Source: Victivallales bacterium Lenti_02 (GTDB lineage: Bacteria; Verrucomicrobiota; Lentisphaeria; Oligosphaerales; Lenti-02). From it: a stretch of DNA of 10,209 nucleotides. The translations under genes were made by a program, and so were the position numbers. Below the pieces are notes generated by a model. That model saw only the letters and a program-made list of their open reading frames with translations. It had not been told where the DNA came from and searched no databases. Positions 6,620 to 10,209 of the stretch are shown piece after piece. Numbering within the stretch: position 1 is the stretch's first letter; each line of letters begins with the position of its first letter. The stretch lies in contig LVAZ01000191.1 in the NCBI GenBank assembly GCA_001603055.1, forward strand, positions 1-10,209, written 5' to 3'.

Positions 6620-8693
6620 TGTGGCTTTCAGACCCCAATCCGGCCGAGGCAAGAAATGCCTCGTGTGCGGTCTCTGCTCTCGTTAGGAAATCAATCCATG
6701 TGCTACGCACGATCCGCCCGGCTTCCTCCTCTTGCCTATATACACGTTTGCTCTGGAAGCTGTCGAGGTGCGCATCGTCGGCGATCAGGTCTATCTGCCA
6801 ACCTCTGGGGAATGCGCTTACTGTCTCTGGGTTATCCTGGAAAAACCGATCAAAAGCCTCCACATAGTTGACCATCCTGTCCCAATCAGCATCTCCGAAA
6901 ATGTGTCCCTTCGCTTTGATCTCCACCAAACGCAGTTTCTGCCCGATCTGAACGGCGGTGAAGTCGGGTCGCTTATTCCTCTGGCTTGTGCCTAGCGACA
7001 AAGAAATGGTCTGTCCATCGTAGTGATCCGAGTACCATGCTTCAAACTTCGTTACAAAAGTACTTAGCCATTGGTTCTTGGTGATCACAGTCCATGTCGG
7101 CTCTATCAGCCAAGGTGCGTCCTCGATCAACGTCTGAAGAAGCGATTCATCGACTTTCATCCTCTTCGTCAACTCCTGCAACTGCTTGATCGCTTCGACA
7201 CGCCCGCGAGCGATCTGCACGTAGGACGCCATTTCTGCAACATTGGCAGTGTTGAAAAGCTCAGCCATCTCGTCTGGGTCATCGGCACCGTTGTTCAGCT
7301 GTCTGGCGAAGTTCCTGAGCGAATCAACAAGGACCTGGTGTGGTGCGACGGTGAGGATGAACTCGCTGAGATCGTTCAGATAGTCTTCACTGTTAAGTTC
7401 GTCTCCAGCCGCGAACGAGCCGAACTTCTTCGCCAGGGCTATCGCCTCGCGCTGAATGTCCTGGTTCCTGTACCGACTTCGAGCTCGTTCCTCGAACTTG
7501 GAATTCTCCAAGAACGTCTGAGCAGTAGATGCCCTGCGAGGTCCCTGCGATGCTCTCCCCACCTCTTTGATGAGTTCTGCACCCCAACTCCGCAGAGCCC
7601 TACCACGCTCAGACTCCCAGATAATGCCTTGGCGATCTGAACGGACAAGGTCCTCTCCTTCGTCGTCATCAAGCCATTCTGCGGAAATCTCCCCGACCAG
7701 ATACGAGCGGATTGCGAACTCTCCAGTGAAGCCAGCGGGTTGCTCGAAGTCACGGGTGACCGCCACGATCTTGTGCCTCGCGTATATGCGGACACCTGCC
7801 ATCTCCTCGTTTCGGTAAGGATCTTCTGCCATGCCAACCCAACCATCGACATGGAGGTAGATCCCATTATCCATCGGAACCGGACGGCCAGATAGATCGA
7901 TCCTCGTGCCTTCGCGTACAGGAACGTCCAGTGTGCTGAGTTCATAGCAGCAGCGAAGGTTGTCCCCTCCGGTTGTGTCCCCAATCTGAACCGTAAAGCT
8001 AGGTAGCGGCTGGAATCGCTGGGCCATCTGGCGCAGGAACGTTTCGGCGTTGGGAATCCGCTTGCGCAGGAAGCTTGAGAGACGGATCGTGGTGCCATGC
8101 TCCGGGCGATAGGTCCTGTCTTTATCTCCCCTGGTTAGTGGCACGGGGGTACCATCATCAGGATGTCGCATGATATCGTCATAGTCCATCACGAAATGCG
8201 CCACCAAGTACCCATCTTTGGTCTTCTCTCCACCCGCCGAGATAACCTCAATCCTTCGGCAGATACCGAAAGGAGCGAGTTTCCCGATGCCTTTCCTGCC
8301 CATCACCCGCCGCCCCGCCCTGGACGTTGCACCGTGCTGAGAGCGCCTCCTGCGATCGCTTCCGACAACAAGGAAGTAGCTGCTGGCTTCCGCTGGCGTC
8401 ATCCCGTGCCCGTTGTCCTCGACCACAATCTCCAAACCATCGTCGATCAGCACACCGTTCTGGATTCTGACGAGCATCGTGTCAAGGGGAAGCCAGACCG
8501 TGACTTCTTTAGCATCGGCATCGTAGCTGTTGGCAATGAGTTCGGCGACAACGGCACTGACCTTGTCGTAGAGCTTGACTCCCAGCTTGTCAACCGTCAT
8601 CGGCGAGATGAGCATGGCATAGCCGGGGTCGGCCTGTACCTGGTCGGTTGATTGCGTGTCCATGATAGTGCTACCATTCTCCGTTGAACTCAT
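6612..8693 (-). CDS. GHKL ATPase with C-terminal PD-(D/E)XK nuclease-like domain, restriction effector candidate
   Basis: This 693-residue protein begins with a GHKL (gyrase/Hsp90/MutL/MORC) ATPase domain: N-box AELIANSYDAD (E51, N55), DNGHGM (93-98), GRKGIGK (132-138) and HGTTIRLSSF (about 199-208). The middle (about 380-520) is mostly helical and charged. The C-terminal part (about 515-640) looks like a PD-(D/E)XK nuclease: RPDF (D577) is followed 14 residues later by E591-I-K593 in LVEIKAKG. The preceding LIEDAPWLIEP stretch recalls the lead-in to Shedu/DUF4263-type nucleases. GHKL proteins linked to DNA methylases are known from restriction-modification-like systems (MORC-related ATPases). 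I infer ATP-gated cleavage of DNA lacking the partner's methylation. ATGs at 8693 and 8663 are both possible; neither has a strong ribosome site. The frame stays open into the direct repeat up to 8960, but that extension is repeat DNA read out of the ceramidase frame. Confidence 0.9.
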   Translation of the reverse strand: MSSTENGSTIMDTQSTDQVQADPGYAMLISPMTVDKLGVKLYDKVSAVVAELIANSYDADAKEVTVWLPLDTMLVRIQNGVLIDDGLEIVVEDNGHGMTPAEASSYFLVVGSDRRRRSQHGATSRAGRRVMGRKGIGKLAPFGICRRIEVISAGGEKTKDGYLVAHFVMDYDDIMRHPDDGTPVPLTRGDKDRTYRPEHGTTIRLSSFLRKRIPNAETFLRQMAQRFQPLPSFTVQIGDTTGGDNLRCCYELSTLDVPVREGTRIDLSGRPVPMDNGIYLHVDGWVGMAEDPYRNEEMAGVRIYARHKIVAVTRDFEQPAGFTGEFAIRSYLVGEISAEWLDDDEGEDLVRSDRQGIIWESERGRALRSWGAELIKEVGRASQGPRRASTAQTFLENSKFEERARSRYRNQDIQREAIALAKKFGSFAAGDELNSEDYLNDLSEFILTVAPHQVLVDSLRNFARQLNNGADDPDEMAELFNTANVAEMASYVQIARGRVEAIKQLQELTKRMKVDESLLQTLIEDAPWLIEPTWTVITKNQWLSTFVTKFEAWYSDHYDGQTISLSLGTSQRNKRPDFTAVQIGQKLRLVEIKAKGHIFGDADWDRMVNYVEAFDRFFQDNPETVSAFPRGWQIDLIADDAHLDSFQSKRVYRQEEEAGRIVRSTWIDFLTRAETAHEAFLASAGLGSESHNG

Positions 8694-8715
8694 GCATCTC
8701 GCTGGTATCGGTACG

Positions 8716-8901
8716 CTAGCATATTGCGCTTCGCGACAAGAGCAAGGTTCCCAGCCCCCCGTCGCCCAGAAACAGCGCCGTGGCCAGCAAAGGGTCATGG
8801 ATTCCCTGGCTGAACCGCTCCACATGGGGGTAGCCCACCAGAAACAGAGGGGATTGCGGCGAGATGTCGCGCGCCGCCACGCCGGCCTGGAGATCGTGCA
8901 T
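8716..8901 (-). pseudogene. Truncated copy of the ceramidase-like gene (5' end only)
   Basis: The ATG at 8901 with its GAGGA ribosome site is the duplicated start of the ceramidase-like gene. Residues 1-51 match the full protein apart from Arg49 to Gly, and then the frame runs into unique island DNA and stops at 8716, giving 61 residues. The catalytic HTHSGP motif and all later parts are missing, so it cannot be an active hydrolase. Its ribosome site is intact, so a short peptide could still be made. Its stop codon overlaps the possible promoter of the GHKL gene. Confidence 0.85.
8718..8745 (-). promoter_or_regulatory. Possible promoter of the two-gene module
   Basis: On the minus strand TTGCTC (8740-8745) and TATGCT (8718-8723) are separated by 16 bp, just inside the island edge and 24 nt upstream of the 8693 start. 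Both are partial matches to the sigma-70 consensus. The position at the start of the unique DNA is the main support. Confidence 0.3.
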
Positions 8902-8977
8902 CGTGCTTCCTCGCATACCCCGCCCATGCGGGGAACTCCCCAACCATGCCCCGCCGCCACGGAAATGCAAGACCCCC
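8750..8977. repeat. Right copy of the ~227-bp direct repeat
   Basis: This segment matches 4952-5178 in the same orientation, with a constant offset of 3798 through the coding part and 3799 after a 1-nt insertion in the leader. It carries the start, ribosome site and leader hairpin (8918-8933 stem) of the ceramidase-like gene. Differences cluster in the leader, not the coding part. Confidence 0.95.
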
Positions 8978-9588
8978 ACCAAGCGGAGGGCCTCTGCGGG
9001 GCTGCAAGAACGTACAGACGCGAGTCCGCTACCAGAACTCACTGGGACGCGCAACCAAAACGCCTTGCTCCACGCCATGTAAAAGCGCCGGAAGCGCCCC
9101 GGCCAATCCGTAAAGGTGGGCATGGCGCGGGAGGGTGGTCGCGAGGACGCGACCGCTCCACGCGAAAGATTGGCACGGGGTCCGGCGCGGTCTGAATGAA
9201 TGCCCCGAAATCCAGGGCGTTCAACTTGCGAGAGCCTTGTGCTTGCCCCCGCGAGTTCTGGCTACTCCCTCGCCGGGGGGACTTTGTTCCGACAGCATCA
9301 TCGACTGGTGGCAGCGGGCGGGCGTGGACCTCGGGCTCAAAGGCCTCGACGCCTGGCCCGAGGCGTGGTTGCCCCGCCCGGTTCTTGGCGGACGGAAGGT
9401 TTGTCGTGATGGTGGATCGCGTGACAAGACTCGGCGACACAATGCCCGAGTAGCGGAGCGCCAACGACGGCTTGCATCAAAGCGTGGGCAGTGTAGCTTC
9501 TTCGCCAAACGACACGGGAGTGTGGATGTCGAAGCAGCGCCTCCGTGTCTGCAATCAACGCGACAAGCGATTTCCAAGGGGGTTTGCA
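8978..9588. other. Stretch of about 610 bp with no supportable gene
   Basis: Open frames here (for example a plus-strand frame through 9135-9725 and a minus-strand frame 9039-9464) lack recognisable domains, convincing ribosome sites or consistent codon use. The stretch holds a strong hairpin at 9137-9154. GC is higher up to about 9400 and drops towards the DUF488 gene. The segment on the plus strand around 9290-9380 reads as a somewhat protein-like piece (SDSIIDWWQRAGVDLG), possibly a relic, but nothing can be named. Confidence 0.6.
9137..9154. repeat. Strong 7-bp GC hairpin
   Basis: GGTCGCG (9137-9143) and CGCGACC (9148-9154) form a perfect stem around AGGA, in a longer imperfect palindrome that includes GTGG and CCAC outside. 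No T-run follows on either strand. A dispersed intergenic palindrome (REP-like) or protein-binding site is possible. Confidence 0.4.
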
Positions 9589-10014
9589 GTGGGCGCACTA
9601 CAGGTTGCTTCTATTGGCTACGAGCGACGGACGCCAGACGACTTGGTGGCTTCGCTTGTGCGGCACGGAATACGCATGGTTCTGGATGTGAGGCTCGTGC
9701 CGTTGTCAAGAAAGCGTGGATTTAGCAAGCGCAGCCTTACGAGTAGGCTCAGTGATGATGGCATCGGTTACGCCCATGTCCCTTCAGCAGGTAACCCTTT
9801 CAAGGACCAGAAAGGCAACATTAACCAATGCCTCGCTGACTACCGTACTTACCTGTGCACAAACCCAGATGTCGTCAGGCTGATTGCGGAAATGGCAACC
9901 GAGCAACCGGTGGCGATGCTCTGCTATGAGCGTGATGCCATGCAATGCCATCGTAGCGTGCTCATCAAGATGATCGGCGAGACGGTCACCCAAGTGAGGG
10001 CTGTACATATTTGA
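9589..10014 (+). CDS. DUF488 family protein
   Basis: This 141-residue protein shows the DUF488 hallmarks: SIGYERRTPDDL near the N-terminus (8-19), LDVR (32-35), RGF-KR (43-48), HVPSAGNP (63-70), and MLCYERDAMQCHRSVL (110-125) with C112, E114, C120, H121 and R122. The biochemical role of the family is not established; the paired cysteines and Cys-His-Arg suggest a catalytic or metal-linked centre. I chose GTG at 9589 because an AAGGGGG ribosome site lies 6 nt upstream and the family usually starts a few residues before IGYE. An in-frame ATG at 9526 with GGGAG 5 nt upstream would add 21 basic residues and cannot be excluded. It is followed after 25 nt by another plus-strand gene, so the two probably form an operon. 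Its composition is lower in GC than the left-hand cluster, consistent with acquired DNA. Confidence 0.9.
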   Translation: MGALQVASIGYERRTPDDLVASLVRHGIRMVLDVRLVPLSRKRGFSKRSLTSRLSDDGIGYAHVPSAGNPFKDQKGNINQCLADYRTYLCTNPDVVRLIAEMATEQPVAMLCYERDAMQCHRSVLIKMIGETVTQVRAVHI

Positions 10015-10039
10015 AATAACCGAAAAAAGGAGTAGCCAA

Positions 10040-10209
10040 ATGACAGGATGGGAGAAAAAACGCATCTTGATTTGGGGAAAGACACGTCCAGAACTAAGCA
10101 GCAAGTACAGGGAGCTTGTATGCACGGGAGGTCTCTTCGCTGATAGCGGGCGGCTTGTCCGTCTTTATCCCATTCCACTCAGGTTCATGGATGAAGAAAA
10201 AATCTTTGC
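10040..10209 (+). CDS. Conserved-looking small protein of unknown function, partial at the right edge
   Basis: The ATG at 10040 has a strong ribosome site (AAGGAG, 7 nt upstream) and opens a frame of 56 codons that runs off the edge. The visible N-terminus reads RILIWGKTRPELSSKYRELV followed by CTGG, then a stretch containing VRLYPIPLRF. I recognise this style of N-terminus from uncharacterised proteins found beside DUF488 genes, but cannot assign a function. The protein has no signal peptide or membrane segment in the visible part. The 25-bp gap to the DUF488 stop makes co-expression very likely. The region is A-rich compared with the GC-rich left cluster. Confidence 0.75.
   Translation, partial: MTGWEKKRILIWGKTRPELSSKYRELVCTGGLFADSGRLVRLYPIPLRFMDEEKIF

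Larger units (their letters stand above)
5179..8749. mobile_element. Inserted two-gene restriction-like island between direct repeats
   Basis: This 3.57-kb segment holds only the GHKL-nuclease and C5-methyltransferase genes and is bounded exactly by the ~227-bp direct repeats. Its base composition is visibly lower in GC than the cluster to its left, and it separates the ceramidase-like gene from whatever lay upstream of it. No integrase, transposase or terminal inverted repeat is seen. Integration of a circle carrying a piece of the gene, or a duplication event, fits better than ordinary transposition. Confidence 0.6.

Noticed and set aside
5179..8749. A transposon or IS as the carrier of the methylase module
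   Set aside because: No transposase or integrase is encoded and no terminal inverted repeats are seen at the edges. The long repeats are host gene DNA and not a short target duplication.
5119..8941. A CRISPR array
   Set aside because: Only single repeat-like units occur, 3.8 kb apart and inside a larger duplicated segment. There are no regularly spaced repeats or spacers and no cas genes.
8694..8960. N-terminal extension of the GHKL protein back to 8960
   Set aside because: The extra 89 codons lie mostly in the direct repeat and read it in a frame different from the ceramidase frame, giving a Trp/Arg/Cys-rich sequence. Family-like sequence begins shortly after 8663-8693.
9135..9725. 196-codon plus-strand frame overlapping the DUF488 start
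   Set aside because: Its second half is a shifted frame of the DUF488 gene and its first half has no recognisable domain or good ribosome site. A short protein-like piece near 9290-9380 could be a relic but is too weak to call.
9784..10178. Minus-strand frames opposite the DUF488 gene and its neighbour
   Set aside because: They are antisense to a protein with clear DUF488 motifs and to a frame with a strong ribosome site.

Overview
The window looks like part of a chromosome from a high-GC, probably Gram-negative environmental bacterium. The lipobox lipoprotein that acts as a TRAP-type binding protein and the secreted VWA protein fit a diderm. A short ceramidase-type hydrolase beside a xylose-isomerase-like TIM-barrel protein is a style of gene content common in Planctomycetes/PVC-like and related uncultured phyla. 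This taxonomic guess is weak; no rRNA or marker gene is present to settle it.

Region 1 (1-5103) is GC-rich, ordinary-looking chromosome with all genes on the minus strand. In transcription order these are a neutral-ceramidase-like metallohydrolase (3772-5103), a sugar phosphate isomerase/epimerase-like protein (2919-3779, overlapping the previous gene by 8 nt), a DctP-type TRAP substrate-binding lipoprotein (1783-2850), aspartate 1-decarboxylase PanD (1330-1686), and a VWA-domain protein running off the left edge (1-1188). Three of the gaps hold perfect inverted repeats. The genes may be co-transcribed, but they do not form one recognisable pathway.

Region 2 (5179-8749) is a lower-GC insert with two minus-strand genes that overlap by 8 nt. 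The first to be transcribed encodes a 693-residue protein with a GHKL ATPase domain at the N-terminus and a candidate PD-(D/E)XK nuclease domain at the C-terminus. The second encodes a cytosine-C5 DNA methyltransferase with a Cys4 zinc-ribbon in its target-recognition region. Together they read as a compact restriction-modification-like defence module. The insert is flanked by direct repeats of about 227 bp (4952-5178 and 8750-8977). These duplicate the leader and the first 50 or so codons of the ceramidase-like gene, so one full gene and one truncated copy bracket the module. Both leaders contain a hairpin resembling a single type I-E CRISPR repeat.

Region 3 (8978-10209) starts with about 610 bp in which no gene can be supported. 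It is followed on the plus strand by a DUF488 protein (9589-10014) and, 25 nt later, the start of a small protein of unknown function (10040 to the right edge). These two also have lower GC and look like accessory genes, so the locus from 5179 to the right edge may be a variable or defence-type region beside the conserved cluster.
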